Shown here one piece after another: positions 1-12,471 of a DNA stretch of 64,000 bases. The stretch comes from Aspidapion aeneum (taxonomy: Eukaryota > Arthropoda > Insecta > Coleoptera > Brentidae): contig OY755039.1 in NCBI GenBank assembly GCA_963576565.1, positions 132,390,095-132,454,094 of the forward strand, given 5' to 3'. Both the position numbers and the translations under genes were made by a program. The notes under the pieces were generated by a model. It was not told where the DNA came from. It did no database searches and saw only the letters and a list, made by a program, of their open reading frames with translations. Position 1 is the first letter of the stretch; each line of letters opens with the position of its first letter.

Positions 1-2224
1 AAAATGTCAAAAAATGACAGGTTTGGAAATGTATGTCAATTATTCATTTTCTCAATAAGTCATACATAAGAGTTTCAAAAATCGGAACAAGCAAGAAAAA
101 AAATTAATTCATGGGTTAATTAAAATATATCCAAGATTTTTAGTTTTAGTCAAAAACTTTGTTCCTGAATAACTTTAGTAAGTTTGAGTAGTATAAACAG
201 GGTTATAGGTGGTTGTGGCAAAATCAAGAGTTCTAAAAATGGCATTATTTAATAAATATTTTAAATTTTATTTAGAGATTTGTAGACTAATCAGAAAAAT
301 ATCTCATTTTTTAATTGAGTATTTTTACAATCATGATTTGGATAAGCCAGTCAAATAGCTTAGTTAAGACGCAGAAATATGTAAGTGCCCCATTTACCCA
401 TCTTTTAAGCAGAAATGTTGTTAGTTTTTTATGTTTTTTTTTTAACATATACACACACACTTGTGCTTAAAAGATTGGCAAATGAGGCATAAATGACAAA
501 ATAAAATAAAAGTTATTTCAAGACTAGGAAGTATTCCAAGGTGTCATAAAAGGTAGGGTTGGAAAAAGAACCCTTCTATGATAATATTGTTATTTAGCTT
601 TAATGTTAAATTCAAGTATGCACATGGATTCTCTCCTCTTATTGACCCTAATATATTGCAAAAAAGAGTTGCTACAAGCCCGCTCACTTCAACCAATGGC
701 AATTTTGTTAAATCACCCCCATTTAAATTTAACTCCTTCTTAAAAATCTAAAGCACCCCTGCTCAACTTTTTTTATAATGCGTTACGCGCGCCATGTTAA
801 TGTGCTTAGGGCTTAAAAAACCCAACAGTAACGGTTTATATGCCACGTTTTGATTTAAATTTAAAATGATCTGACAATAAATGCGCATGATAGCTTTCAC
901 ACGCAAAAATGGCTAATCAAAATACATTTTTTATTAAAACGACCTAAATTCCTAATAAATAGACATTATCAGCCTTGGTGTTTACTCAATATAAGTGGGA
1001 TTTTCCAGGTAAATTGCACTAAACACCAAAATATTTTTTTTGCTGTTTTTTTAAAGATATTAACTATGAGAATTTTTTTAAAAAAAGGGAGAAGAGAACT
1101 ATATTATAGAGGCTGCTGTATTTTAACTATTTGTTTCTGCGTTTGTAAGTCAAATAACTAAATTATTTTTGTTACAATTTTTTGTGTTGACTGCCTATCA
1201 AGAAGTTTTTATCTACACTTAATAAATACTGGCTTACCGATTACGGAATTAATTAATTAAAAAATTTCAACCACAGTGCGATCATATTATACCTGCACAC
1301 ACATTCTGGAACTCTTTATTTTTAGGTTTAGATTTTTTAAAGAAAAAACCGATAAAATAAGATAGAATGTACATTCTTTGTGGGCAAAAATTTTGTCCTA
1401 ATATCAAAAAGTATTTTTATGTCCTTCATTTTCTTAAATTTTTTGATTTCATTTCCTTTATCTTTTTCGATTCTGCTAAAAATTCTCTAAATAACACAAA
1501 AGAAACCACAACATTAAATCCATTAGTTTTCGCGAAATTACATCTCAAAATTTTCGAAAAATACTTTTTAATCACATCCCTAAGTGTACCTTAGGGATGC
1601 ATGTCAGTGTCTGTCTAGGTGATATTTTTTGTCAGAACATGTCAGTCATAATGTGTTCAAATGTGAAAAAACAAGATGTAATACTAATTGGGTGGAATTT
1701 TTAGATTTTTTTTGTGTTATTTGGAGAATTTGTAGCAGAATCGAAAAAGGGATCGGCGACTTTAAGAAAATGACGGACATGAATAGTTCCACTACTTATC
1801 AAAAAAATTTGTAGACCTGCAATATAAAAACCCATGATAGGTGTACAATATATTTACCTAACTGGTGTGGAAATTGTTACTTTTCCGCACACGACGCTTA
1901 GCGGAGTTCGGGCACGCCGTCAAGGGCGGAAAAGGCACTTTCCGCAAGAGTTTGGTACAAAATTTTTCCTAGTTGCATAAAAAGCTTCTTTTTACATGTA
2001 TTTTTTACATTAAAACAGCAGAAAACGATATTTTTTCATTTTTACTTTAATCGAGTTTATAAATTTAATGCGTCTCATTAGTCTGGTTAGGCCTAAAACG
2101 CAGTTTGACAATTAGCGGACGCACGGTAATTTATAATTAAAGTTTTACCTAAATTGCCGTCACTCTATATTATTCTTTTGTGTTACTCAATACAAAAGGT
2201 GACACTGACAAGTTTATTTGATAT
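1..2224. other. AT-rich intronic or upstream DNA, no gene seen
   Basis: I see no credible coding exon in this stretch. It holds a short AC run near 452-462, a small perfect hairpin (TCCCTAAG arms) near 1576-1596, and a TTTTCCGCAC-rich patch near 1870-1950 that resembles patches near 9505-9590 and 48080-48210 and is probably a transposon remnant. If the long nub isoform starts outside the window, this is part of its first large intron; that is inference. Confidence 0.5.
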
Positions 2225-3557
2225 TAGGGGGGCAATTCTTCAAAATTTGAAATAATTTGAAATAATCTGACGAAATTCGAAACAACAGAATTTAGGTGTA
2301 AATCTTGACAACACTGCAATTTCAGCTTTGTGTAAAACGTCTTACACCACACGGTAATGGGCCAACTTAGGAAATTATGAAAACCCCAAAAATTTAAAAT
2401 ATGCGGGAAAATTTAATCTAAATCCTACCTTGAAACTCGGCTACTGATAATCCACAAGTTCTTGATAAATTGTATTTTTCCGAGCACCTCATCATACAAC
2501 GGTTTTTCTTTCTGTCACATTTGACAACTGTCAGTCACAGATCACCAAGGGGACTGTCAGTTACGAAATACTGCCGCTGTTGCCAATTCATTGTTTCCAA
2601 GTGAAACCAATAAAGGGACCGTTCACAAGTTGGGTTTCACTTTTTAAATATGTTGTTAAAATATTATTACGAAAAACTCTTACAACGTAACGTGCAAGGT
2701 GGTACCTAAGGGGGGATCAATCTCCCCCCGATATTTTTAGGAATAAAAAGTAATCAAACATTTAGTAGTGATAATAGTAGTAGAGATATGGATAATTCTC
2801 ATTTTTTACGGCGGAATTGATTCTGATTTTTGAGATTTTTGCTTATAATAGCTGAAAACATGCTCAAACTAAAGTTTGGTTAAGTATTTTGTTTTCTAAA
2901 AAATTAAAATCTTAAAGGTATTTTTTTATACCTAAATGCATGGAGAGTTTCTTAATCTCATAATTTTATTCATAAACATTTGTGTGTTTTAAATAATATT
3001 ACTTGACTTGACTGCAAAATCAATCCAACATTTGAGCAGCTGCTAAAAAATTGTTTTTCTTTATCGTGTTTTTGAACTTGATTTTAAAATAAATTTGAAT
3101 GAAAAAGTATGCTTGGCAGACTTATTTTTTAGCCACTCATAGGTAGGAAGGCTATTGGGGACCGTCAAAAAAATCCTTTTTATTTTTGCTCAAAATAAAT
3201 TTGGGCCAAAACATTCATAGTTCTTTTAAAAATAAAACCAAATAATTTAAATAATTAGGCACTTTGTCTGCAAGTTTAATGAAAATGTTTACTTGGTTTT
3301 ATTTTCTAAAAGTTTAAAAAAACAAATTCAATTTTTTTTTACCCTTATTATATTTGTTATAATCAAAACCTTAAAAACTATTTAATTTTTTTTTATTACT
3401 TTTTCAAATTAGGTAGCTATTCAATGAACCTACAGAGTAAATAATTTTGCACTGGAATTTATTCTTTAGCTTTTTAACTATTTTTTCAATTTCAATATAT
3501 TTTAATTATAGTATCTAAGGTTTTAAACCCGTTATATTTTGTTTGTGTATTTTATTC

Positions 3558-6451
3558 AGGAATATGATTTTTGGTACAAGGAATGAATCGAAAAATGAAT
3601 GAAATAGTACATGAGTGCAGCAGAATGAAGGTAGACCTTGCTGTACTAACAGAAACGAAAAAGAAAGGAAAAGGATCTGAAAACCTAGGACAATATGACC
3701 ATTTCTATAGCGGAGTGGCAAAAGAAAAACATGCCCAACAAGGAGTATCTATTTTGGTCAACAAAAGATTTAGAAAATTTATCACCAACTGGGAAGCAGT
3801 CAATGAAAGGCTAATTAAAATGAATATAACAATAAAAGGAATGAGACTTACGATTTTTGGAATCTATGCGTATAACGACGATGCAAATGTAGCCGTGAAA
3901 GACAATTTTTTTGAAGAAATACACAATGAAATATCAGCAGTAAGTGCATCTAGAGAAATTGTCATATTGGGAGATTTAAATAGTAGAACCGGTAACAGAG
4001 TTAATGATCTGACAGTTGGCCAATATGGAGAAAATCTTGTTAATGACAATGGAAACCGGCTAATTACAGTATGTGAGCAATTAGACCTAAAAATCCAAAA
4101 CGGTTTTTTTCAACATAAGGAAATACACAAATATACCTGGACCAAACCCTCACAAAACCTGAAATCCGTCATTGATTATCTTATCACTAAACAAAAGACT
4201 AAAAATTCAAGATGTCAGAACAAAGCGTGGATCAACATGCGGAAGTGATCACTATTTTCTGGAGTCCAAAATTCTCTTTCCTTATCAAGGCCGAAGCCTG
4301 CATCAACAACATCTTGATGATACAGTGATTGAAGAAATTGATCACTGTAAATATAATCTACTAAGCCTAGAACATGACAGCGTAAAAAACTTATACAAAA
4401 AGAGACTGAACGAAAAACTTAATACAAGTTCAGGTGAAACCCCAGATGAGGAATACGAATGTATTACATTAAGCATCCACCAAGCTGCAAAAGAAGCACT
4501 AGGATTAGTGGAAGAAACTTCTAAAAGAAGAAAACCATACTGGTGGGATGCTGAGATTGAGAGAGAAATAGAGGAAAAAAGGAAATTATATCACACCTAC
4601 TTATCCCAAAAGACAGATAGAAGCAGACAAGAATACAAAATCGCGCAATCAAAGGTGAGAAGAATGATCAGTGATAAGAAAAATCATTCGTGGACGCAAA
4701 AGTGCCAGAAAATAGATTCTTACTTAGGAGGTAGGAGAAGTACCGAAAGCTGGAAAACTATAAGATCGATTAAAAAAGAAACATGCAGAGATATCATTTC
4801 ACCAATACCAGACAAAGAATAGGCAGAGCATTTAAAAAAACTTTTAACTGAAGATAGAGCAGAATTCAAGGAAGACGCAAGAGACAATATAATTAGAACG
4901 ATGGGATCTCCAGTACCCCTCACAATCTCTGAGGTCAAAAACGTGTGCACAACCTTAAAAAGCGGTAAATCTGCCGGACCCGGAAATATCCCAGCCGAAC
5001 TTATTAAATATGGCACTGAAGAACTGTTTTGGAGATTACGGAATCTTTTCCAAAAATATTTAAATGGAACTGTAGTCCCAACTGAGTGGAAAACGTCATA
5101 TATATCCACAATACACAAAAAAGGAAGGAAAGATATATGTGACAATTATAGAGGTATATCTGTGACTAGTACGCTAAGCAGAATATACGGTAAAATAATA
5201 AGAAATAAAGTAGAGAGCGAATATAAAGACATGGAGGCAGAAGAACAGGTATTTCGGTTTCAGGGCGGGTAGATCGACTTCAGATCACCTCTTTTGTATA
5301 ACCCAAGTTATTGAAAAGAAAATGGCATACGGTCAAGAGCTGCATCTGCTTTACGTGGATCTGCAGAAGGCATATAATAGTATACCACTAAATCTGCTTT
5401 GGAAAGCGTTGGAAAACACAAACATAAGCGTACAACTAATTAAGGCCATCCAAGAGTTATACCGCAATAGTAAGGCAAAAGTTAAAATAAAAGCAAAACT
5501 AACCAAAGGCTTTCAAGTAAATAAAGGTCTTAAACAAGGTTGCTGTATCTCGCCTACGCTCTTCAAGATATACTTGGAACAAGTCCTTAAAGTATGGAAG
5601 AGAAAATGCCAAAACATGGGAATTCCGTTGGACGAAACCACCTTGTATACTTTATGTTTCGCCGATGATCAGATAGTAGTGGCTCAGGATTATGACGACC
5701 TCGAATATATGACACGAAAACTAATAGAAGAGTACAATAAGTGGGGACTAGAGGTTAATCTCAATAAGACAGAGTATATGTGTATCGGTGGAATGAAACA
5801 GGATCTAATCTTAAATACCGGGCAGCGAATTCACTCCTGTGATGAGTATAAATACTTAGGTCTAAAAATTACAGCTGACGGAACACTAGACAAAGCTATA
5901 AAAGATCGAAACGTACAAGGAAGAAAAGCAATAACTTTATTAAATGGAATAATTTGGGACGAAAGTATATCAAAACATAACAAAAAGCTTATATATAACA
6001 CCATTATAAAAAGTATTATTACATACGGCTCAGAAGTATGGCCAATCAAGGATAGAACAGAAAAAATGCTTTCCGCTACGGAGATGGACTATTGGAGAAG
6101 AGCAGCAGGGAAATCAAAAAGAGAAAGAGTTACAAATCAAAGAATAAGAGAAATTATGACAGTGGGTGAACGTACTTTAGTGGATGATATAAGAACAAAA
6201 CAACTGGTGTGGTACGGACATGTACAAAGAATGAATGATGAAAGACTACCTAAACAAATACTACAATGGAAACCAACTGGCCGAAGAAAACGAGGACGGC
6301 CAAGGAGAAGCTGGAGAGAAGGAATAGACAGTGAAATAAGAATAAGAGGCCTAGATGATGAATTATGGGCAAACAGAAACGAGTGGAGATTGGGTATCGG
6401 AAGACGTAGAACGTTGTGAAACCGATAAATATATAAAAATATATATATATA
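3558..6451 (+). mobile_element. RTE-like LINE, 5'-truncated, with target duplication
   Basis: This non-LTR retrotransposon copy is bounded by a 10-bp direct repeat, TATTTTATTC, at 3548-3557 and 6452-6461. It ends in a TA-rich simple repeat (about 6428-6451) rather than long poly(A), as RTE-type elements often do. The endonuclease starts abruptly near its N-terminus, which fits 5' truncation during target-primed reverse transcription. It lies inside the TIR element 2225-7763 and is therefore younger than it. Confidence 0.8.
3571..6419 (+). pseudogene. LINE endonuclease/reverse transcriptase, broken
   Basis: This is a single ORF2-type polyprotein in pieces. 3571-4200 encodes the AP-like endonuclease, with LTETKKKG near the start, ILGDLNSRTG in the middle and the SDHY region shortly after the first frameshift. 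Codons from about 4900 to 6049 encode the reverse transcriptase, including KSAGPGNIPAE, YVDLQKAYNSI, GLKQGCCISP and the catalytic FADD box at about 5660-5671. The C-terminal part (6180-6416) has WYGHVQRM and a basic GRRKRGRPRRSW stretch, typical of RTE-like and related proteins. Disruptions are a frameshift near 4190-4200, an in-frame TAG at 4820-4822 and a frameshift near 5250-5265. From 5322 to the stop at 6417-6419 it stays open. It is inactive as it stands. The clade name is from motif memory, not a tree. Confidence 0.85.
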
Positions 6452-7763
6452 TATTTTATTCCTGGATTAACATTAATATTGATAAAGGTACACAATTGAC
6501 AGGGTGCAAAATTTTTTGCCGACTTTTTTGGACGATAGCTTTTCTAAAAGGTTCGATGTCATCACATTTTGTGCATTTCCTAATACAAAACAGACCATAG
6601 GCGACTCGTGTTGGCGGGTAAATAAAAAAGTGAGGTTGGGTTGGTGCATAGAGAATTTGTCTCTGGGTTGGGGGCAGGGTCGAATGAAACGTGCGATTAA
6701 TTGTGGTAAAATAGCCAGCAAGAGAATGTTTGTTTGTGAAAGGGATCCGTTCACAAATTAAGTGAAAGAGACAAGTAAGTTTCTTCTTGTATATAAATAT
6801 AGGTACTTAGACCTAACCAGGTCAGGTTAGGTTTTAAAGTATATTACAAAAAAAAGGCACCTGATGTGGTCAAGTTAGTTTCTATTATTATATCTAATAA
6901 CCCAAGCTTTCGACATTCTGGACTTTCAACATTTTGTAATTCTTCTTCATTCGCACACACAGTTTCCCATAGAATCTACATTTATTTTTATTTTAATATT
7001 TATTTTTATCCTTATAAACCCAACAGTAACGTCTTTTAGACGAAAATTGTTCGTAGCACCCCTGTAATCTTCCGCCGGCGGCGACTGTAGCAAGTATTTC
7101 TGATTACCCTATCCAAAACCTCATGGGCCGTCACTGAATAACAGCAGTTTCTATATGGGAGTACCCCCCAGAATAAAAAACTATATACGTGCCTAGCTTT
7201 AATAACAAAAGTAAAAAAATAATCACCACTTCAATAATTTGACCAGTATCGCACTTAGTCAGATTTTTCTGGCAGATTTTAAAGAAATAATTTGACATTC
7301 CGTTAGAAATCCGTTCAAATATAACGGTGGCAACAGCGTAGAGATAATTTTGTAGCGACCCTTCCACGACATGCAGTTAGTCCCTCTTTGTTAATTTTAC
7401 CGTGAAAAACAAAGAAAGAAAGTAAACTTAGCTGACCTCATAAAGAAAACGAATAGGACTAATAAATTTGAAAGAAATGTGACGAAATGTGACGAAATCT
7501 GACATTTCAGTTTGTGTGGTTAATGGTTATCTGCTTTGAATTTATTTACAATTTTTATATTAAAAATTTTCAACAAATTACGGTTTTTTAATTAAAAACA
7601 AATATTATATCGTGAAGCTACATCTATCAAAAAGTGGGAAATGGCCTTTTAGGTAAGTTTTTAAGTTTAAAAATTGCCTTTTAAACGAGAAATCTTAAGC
7701 GCCAGATTATGTCACATTTTTTCAAATTTCGCCAGATTTTTTGAAATGTAAAGAATTGCCCCC

Positions 7764-8512
7764 TAGCTCACACATATACTATACTATAGTAGTGTGAGCT
7801 ATGGTGATCCTAATTTTTTCGAGAAAAAAAAGTTGCTCCGATTTCAAAAATGTTTATATATCTTTGCGTTTCAGATGATTTTAAAACTTTTTTGTTGCGC
7901 CGTCTGTCTGTCTGTCTGTCTGTATGTCTGTCTGTCTGTCTGTCTGTATGTCTGTCTGTAACGACCAACGCGCATAACTCAAAAACCGCTTGGCCGATTT
8001 CAATGAAATTTGGTACCTAGGCTAGGTCTTGGGTCGAGATGGTGCCATTTATGAAATGATCAAAATCCACCGAACACAAACCAAATAAAAGGGTGGGGAT
8101 AGATTTCAAAAATTAGAGTTTATGTGAAAATATGGCGTGTGTGATATCAAACGAAAGGTAATTGAGTCTGGAGTTAAACAAAATACATTTTAATTTATTT
8201 TTAAAAAAGAGTGGGGGTATATTTCAAAAATTAGAGTTTAAGTGAAAATATGGCGTGTGTGATATCAAACGAACGGTAATTGATTCCGGAGTTTAACAAA
8301 ATACATTTTGGTTTTTGTTTTTTTTAAGGGTGGGGGTGGATTTCAAAAATTTGAGTTTAAGTCAAAACATGGCTTGTGTGGTATCAAACAAAAGGTAATT
8401 TAGTGTGGAGTTGAATAAAATATATTTCAGTTTTTAGTTATATTAGCTCACACTTACACTATAACTATAGGACCTAGTGTAAGCTTGGGGGCCCATATAT
8501 TGGCAGAGTATT
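7764..8512 (+). mobile_element. GTCT-core DINE/Helentron-like element, copy 1
   Basis: This is the first of eleven copies of one family. Layout: TAGCTCACAC with a terminal palindrome (AGCTCACA..TATAGTATAG..TGTGAGCT), a conserved block with GTTGCTCCGATTTC, a (GTCT)n run of 16 units with occasional GTAT, ACGACCAACGCGCATAACTC, a roughly 120-bp block repeated three times (each with a GGTGGGGGTA start and AACGAAAGGTAATTGA), a second palindrome, and the end GGCAGAGTATT. No protein is encoded. GTCT cores, terminal hairpins and internal tandem blocks are known from DINE-1/Helentron-associated elements; family membership is inference. It abuts the right end of the TIR element 2225-7763. Confidence 0.8.
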
Positions 8513-9875
8513 TTTTATCGTCAGGCGTCAGGTTTTTAGTTTGATTTGTCTGGATTTGTCTTGGCGGTGTCAAAATGCAGTCTGGAAATTGTGCTGGAAA
8601 TAAAGATTTTGAACTGCCACGCAGCATTTTGGACACTGCTGAGTGTTATATTGTTATAAAACCAAAAAATTTCGCTTAAATTTATGCTTAGCTTAAAAAA
8701 AAATTTTGATAGTTTTTATAATTTCTATTTGGTAATAGTGCCATTTTTTACAAAAAAACAGTTTTTTACGCACATTAAAAAAAATTACTCATGGCATGCG
8801 ACAAGTTGAAATTTCCACATTAAAATTGGTGCGGAAAAACGCGTTTTATGCTCGCAAGTTAAAAAAAATTGCTTAAGTCAACGTTTTTTCTGAGTTTTAT
8901 TACACTTTTGAGCATAGAATACCTCGACCAAAGGGTATTCGGTTTGCACGTTTTGGAAATTTCGGAGAAATATGCCAAAAAAACAGCTTCTTGAAGGGAT
9001 TTGATGCCTTTAGCGTGGCACCATCTCTCAAACAAACTATATTCCTTCTTATACCTGTGACGAGATTTTGAAGGAAGCAGGTCCAAATTAGCGATTCTAG
9101 CGGCTTCAAGAACTGACTGGGGTAGATCTTCGTCTGAAGAATCCATTGAAAATCTGATTTTTTTGTTTGAAAAATTCAAAAGACGCTTGTATCTGCAAAA
9201 TTGGCTTTGTTTTGACAGTTTGTTTGTACTTTGTTGCTATGGTGATTTAAGATGCCAAATCTAAAACCACTAGTGTTCATTGTTGTTTGACATTGACAAT
9301 GACGATATTTATACCGGGGAGGTTAAAAACTTATAATTTGAACCTATTTTACTGAAAACTTTATTTTATCGAAAATATTGAAAATATAGCAGAATTTTAG
9401 TCAATTTGAATATTTTTAGGATATTTCGTGTGGTAGGAAAGATACAAATGTATTTTGAACGGTCTAAATGTTATAGAACACCTCAAAATCGTAACAAATT
9501 TACTTTTCCGCACTAGTGCGGAAAAGTGGCACTTTCCACACTAAAATGCGTGCGGAAAAGTGGACTTTTCCGCACGCTTATAGAAAAACATATTTGAATA
9601 ATTTTCTGAAATTAAGAAAAAAATGTTGGGTCCAAAGAAACTTTTGCTATTCTTATTTTATGAAAATTCGTAAGCTAAAAATAAGCGCTTCAGACGTGTT
9701 TGCAGGAATAATTGATCTTGTAAATTTTAAGTTAGTATAAGCATTCAAAACTTTACAAAAAGTTATTTTCGTTTTATTTTGGCCACCCAAGAATAAACTA
9801 AGTTTTTGTAGTTTTTTATAAGATAACGTATAAAAGATAATAATTAAAAGTTTATAATTAAAAATATTGTTTTAG
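8513..9875. other. TTTTCCGCAC-type repeat region with recombinase fragment
   Basis: This stretch lies between a GTCT-type element and a nub exon. Inverted GTGCGGAAAA/TTTTCCGCAC motifs flank the fragment at 8859-9179: one set near 8810-8850 and a palindromic set near 9508-9580. This suggests a decayed transposon of about 0.8 kb. 9590-9875 is plain AT-rich intron leading to an acceptor. Confidence 0.4.
8859..9179 (-). pseudogene. Tyrosine-recombinase-like N-terminal fragment (Crypton-type?)
   Basis: An open stretch of 106 codons starts at an ATG at 9177-9179. It has a leader with SDEDLP, then a helical core-binding-like domain: ARIANLDLLPSKSRHRYKKE, LFERWCHAKGIKSL, VFLAYFSE and TLWSRYSMLKSVI. 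This layout resembles the SAM-like DNA-binding half of Crypton-related tyrosine recombinases found repeatedly in insect genomes; that is recognition from memory. It stops after DLSNFF where transposon-end sequence begins, and no catalytic domain follows, so it is a fragment or a first exon carried by a non-autonomous element. It is antisense to nub and probably not a host gene. Confidence 0.45.
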
Positions 9876-9982
9876 ATGGTGATGTTAAACATGATCTCAG
9901 TGATGACGAACAAAGTCTGGATAGCCCTCTTAACCATAATGAGGAACATTCGATGGATTCAGAACGAGGTGCCCTTAATCTG
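9876..9982 (+). CDS. nub: nubbin/pdm exon, long-isoform N-terminal region
   Basis: This internal coding exon is not flagged by any long open frame. TTGTTTTAG at 9867-9875 is a good acceptor and CTG|GTACGC at 9983 the donor. The 107 nt hold 2 nt completing a split codon plus 35 full codons, rich in acidic and serine residues: GDVKHDLSDDEQSLDS, then NHNEEHSMDSERGALNL. It ends in phase 0, matching the phase-0 start at 18003. The reading has normal codon content and no stop, unlike the flanks. It would belong to a longer Nub isoform whose start lies upstream of the window. Membership in nub rests on phase, strand and composition, since the N-terminal part of these proteins is poorly conserved. 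A GTCT-type element sits only 10 bp beyond the donor. Confidence 0.72.
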
Positions 9983-9992
9983 GTACGCATTT

Positions 9993-10572
9993 TAGCTCAC
10001 ACATATACTATACTATAGTAGTAGTAGTAGTGATCCTAATTTTTTCGAGAAAAAAAAAGTTGCTCCGATTTCAAAATTTTTTATATATCTTTGTGTTTCA
10101 GATGATTTTGAAACTTTTTTGTCGCGCCGTCTGTCTGTCTGTCTGTATGTCTGTCTGTAACGACCAACGCACATAACTAAAAAACCGCTTGCCCGATTTC
10201 AATAAAATTTGGTACCTAGGCTGGGTCTTGGGTCGAGATGGTCCCATTTAAAAATGAACAAAATCCAATAAACACAAGCCAAATAAAAGGGCGGGGGAAG
10301 ATTTAAAAAATTAGAGTTTAGGTGAAAATATGGCGTGTGTGATATCAAACAAAAGGTAATTGCGTCCGGAGTTAAACAAAATACATTTTAGTTTTTGTTT
10401 GTTTTTTAAGTGGGGGTAGATTTCAAAAATTTGAGTTTAAGTCAAAACATGAAGGTAATTTAGTCTGGAGTTGAATAAAATATATTTCAGTTTTTAGGTA
10501 TGTTAGCTCACTACACTATTATAACAAAAGTACCTAGTATGAGCTTAGGGGCCCATATATTGGCAGAGTATT
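9993..10572 (+). mobile_element. GTCT-core DINE/Helentron-like element, copy 2
   Basis: This copy has the full set of family landmarks but a shorter GTCT run (7 units) and only about two internal tandem blocks. The left palindrome is partly replaced by GTA repeats. Its left end is 10 bp downstream of the splice donor of the exon ending at 9982. Confidence 0.8.
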
Positions 10573-11667
10573 GTGTATAGGTTTCCTATTAGCGTGCGTG
10601 TTTACATGATATCGATCGCAAAAAATTGTTATTTCAACAGTTACTTTTAACATATGAAAAAGATAGTTAGCACAAACACCGACCGAGGGTGTTCACAGGA
10701 ACAATCGTTTGATTTGAGTCCCCGAAGCGCTCGGCAGATATTCTATTTTGTTTGAATAAGTTGCATGCTCTTTAATACATCCCATTCAAAAAAAGAGAAA
10801 AAGCTGCCGAGCCCTTCGGGGCGTCAAATCAAACGCTAGAGCCTGTGAACAGCCTCGCTTGGTGCTTCGGCTAACTACCTTATTCATATGCTTTTAATTA
10901 TGTGTCCATTTGAGAGTAATATGTGGCTCTTCTCTGGTAATATCGTGAGTTTGCGTACTGCTAGAAGTTGCTGAGAGTAGACACGCATTATAGTAGCATT
11001 TCTCTCTCTCCTACACGAAATCTGCTATAGCAAGTTTGAGGGTTGCTCTCTAACATCAAATTCAATCTGTACACTTGCAAGCTGCTCTATACTCACGCGC
11101 TGTCTAATGGTCGATCGAAGCTCTCTAACAGATAACGCACCCTTAGACAGTCCGTACTTTGACAAAAAGAAAATTTGGTTAGGTCTAGCGAAAGTTTTGC
11201 ATTTGCATGTATGTTTTGCTAGGGTTTTAACATGCGTGCAATTAGGCATAAAAAATCTTGGTTCCACAGCAGTTTTTGAACTAAAATTGTTTGCCTTTTA
11301 ATTGTCTTAATTCAAGTTATTTGAATTTAAAATAATCCTATAAAGCCTTAATAAGAAAATGCCGCGTTAACTAGGCACGTCAAATTTCACTTAAGATATA
11401 AAGAGCGGCAAAAATTCGCTGAGCTGTGCCAGTAATAAACATTTTTTTAATTAGTTAATTTAGAACAGGGCTTAAAAATTTTAGACCACTATCACCAGAG
11501 TATTTGATAAATTTTAGTTTTTACGAGTATGGTGTTTAATAAAATCTTGTTTGTTTTTAATATATTACATAATTTAATTTGCCTAAAAATTAAATTTTTT
11601 CCTTATAATTATTTCTTAGCTTTTAAACTCCTTTTAGTCAGGTTTGAAATAGGCAGTTTTTAGTTCC
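10573..11667. repeat. Intronic stretch with a ~255-bp palindromic foldback
   Basis: Arms at about 10645-10740 and 10800-10898 are inverted copies of each other: CATATGAAAAAGATAGTTAGC pairs with GCTAACTACCTTATTCATATG, and CCCCGAAGCGCTCGGCAG pairs with CTGCCGAGCCCTTCGGGG. It looks like a foldback MITE of unknown class. The rest, 10899-11667, shows no gene; the open stretch on the minus strand at 11025-11267 has no recognisable domain. Confidence 0.55.
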
Positions 11668-11976
11668 AGCTTGCCTATTTGTGATACAATATTGTGTGAT
11701 ACATTTTCATACAAAATCGTAGAATACGAATTTCGATATGGTGCTCTGCTCCCCCTCCAAAGGGGTGGGGGTGGGTTTTTTCTTGTTGAAATGAAAATTT
11801 GAGTTAGTTTTACTTTGCTTTTTTAATTCCACTATTTTTTAGAATTTTGGAACAAAATTACACTAACCCCCCCCCAATTTGGTCTAAAAACGTGATTTTT
11901 TAAATATTTTTATTTCTACATAAAACACTCTTGAGAAATGGATGCTGATAAAATCTAGTACGCACATTCAAACGTA

Positions 11977-12471
11977 TAGTTTTTGCAAAGTCAGTTGAAC
12001 AAAGGTTAAAGCCGACCATCGGCATATCCTTTAAAGAAAGTGACATGGGCGGCGGTAGATATACTCATGAATATTATTTCATTTTATTATGGCGTAACCT
12101 AAAGAACTAAAAATAGATAATAAAACTTTCTATTCCTACACCTACAGAAACGACACTGATTTATTTTCTAACTCTGCATACTGCCGACTAAAGGGGTCCC
12201 GAAAAGCAGACCCGAAAGCAATTAAAAGCGCATCTCAAAAAAATCTGCCAATCAGGTGCCGTCTATCCACCTGTGCTGGGTCGGTCAGAAAACAAATACT
12301 TTGTGCTCGGACCGCGAAGAGCAGCGCCTTTTCTCTGTCGGTAGGGTTGAAATTATACCGAGAAGATTTTATATGAATTTGGATAACTTTTGAAGGGCAG
12401 AATAAGGCAAAATTTCATGAAATCGATAGAACCCCGTATTAGGAGCATTTCAGGTGACTTTGCAAAAACTA
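11977..12471. mobile_element. TA-flanked MITE, copy 1 (TAGTTTTTGCAAAGTCA ends)
   Basis: Inverted ends TAGTTTTTGCAAAGTCA and TGACTTTGCAAAAACTA are flanked by TA on both sides (11975-11976, 12472-12473). The uninterrupted sister arm of the host foldback (near 15690-15720) reads TTCAAAAGTACGGGATT on its complement, showing the empty target. TA duplication points to the Tc1/mariner superfamily. No coding capacity is seen. It is about 495 bp. Confidence 0.8.

Larger units (their letters stand above)
2225..7763. mobile_element. Large TIR DNA element carrying an inserted LINE
   Basis: The left end reads TAGGGGGGCAATTCTT and the right end is its near-complement, AAGAATTGCCCCCTA. Similarity continues inward for about 60 bp: AATCTGACGAAATTCGAAA on the left matches the complement of the right arm. 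Without the LINE at 3558-6451 the element would be about 2.6 kb, and I see no transposase, so it is probably non-autonomous. The superfamily is unassigned. The right end abuts a GTCT-type element directly, which hides any target duplication there. Confidence 0.6.

Noticed and set aside
7764..8512. GTCT elements as Helitrons with a CTRR end and A|T target
   Set aside because: The other strand ends GAGCTAA, but the start is AATACTCTGCC, not TC, and insertion is between T residues, which fits Helentron-type better.
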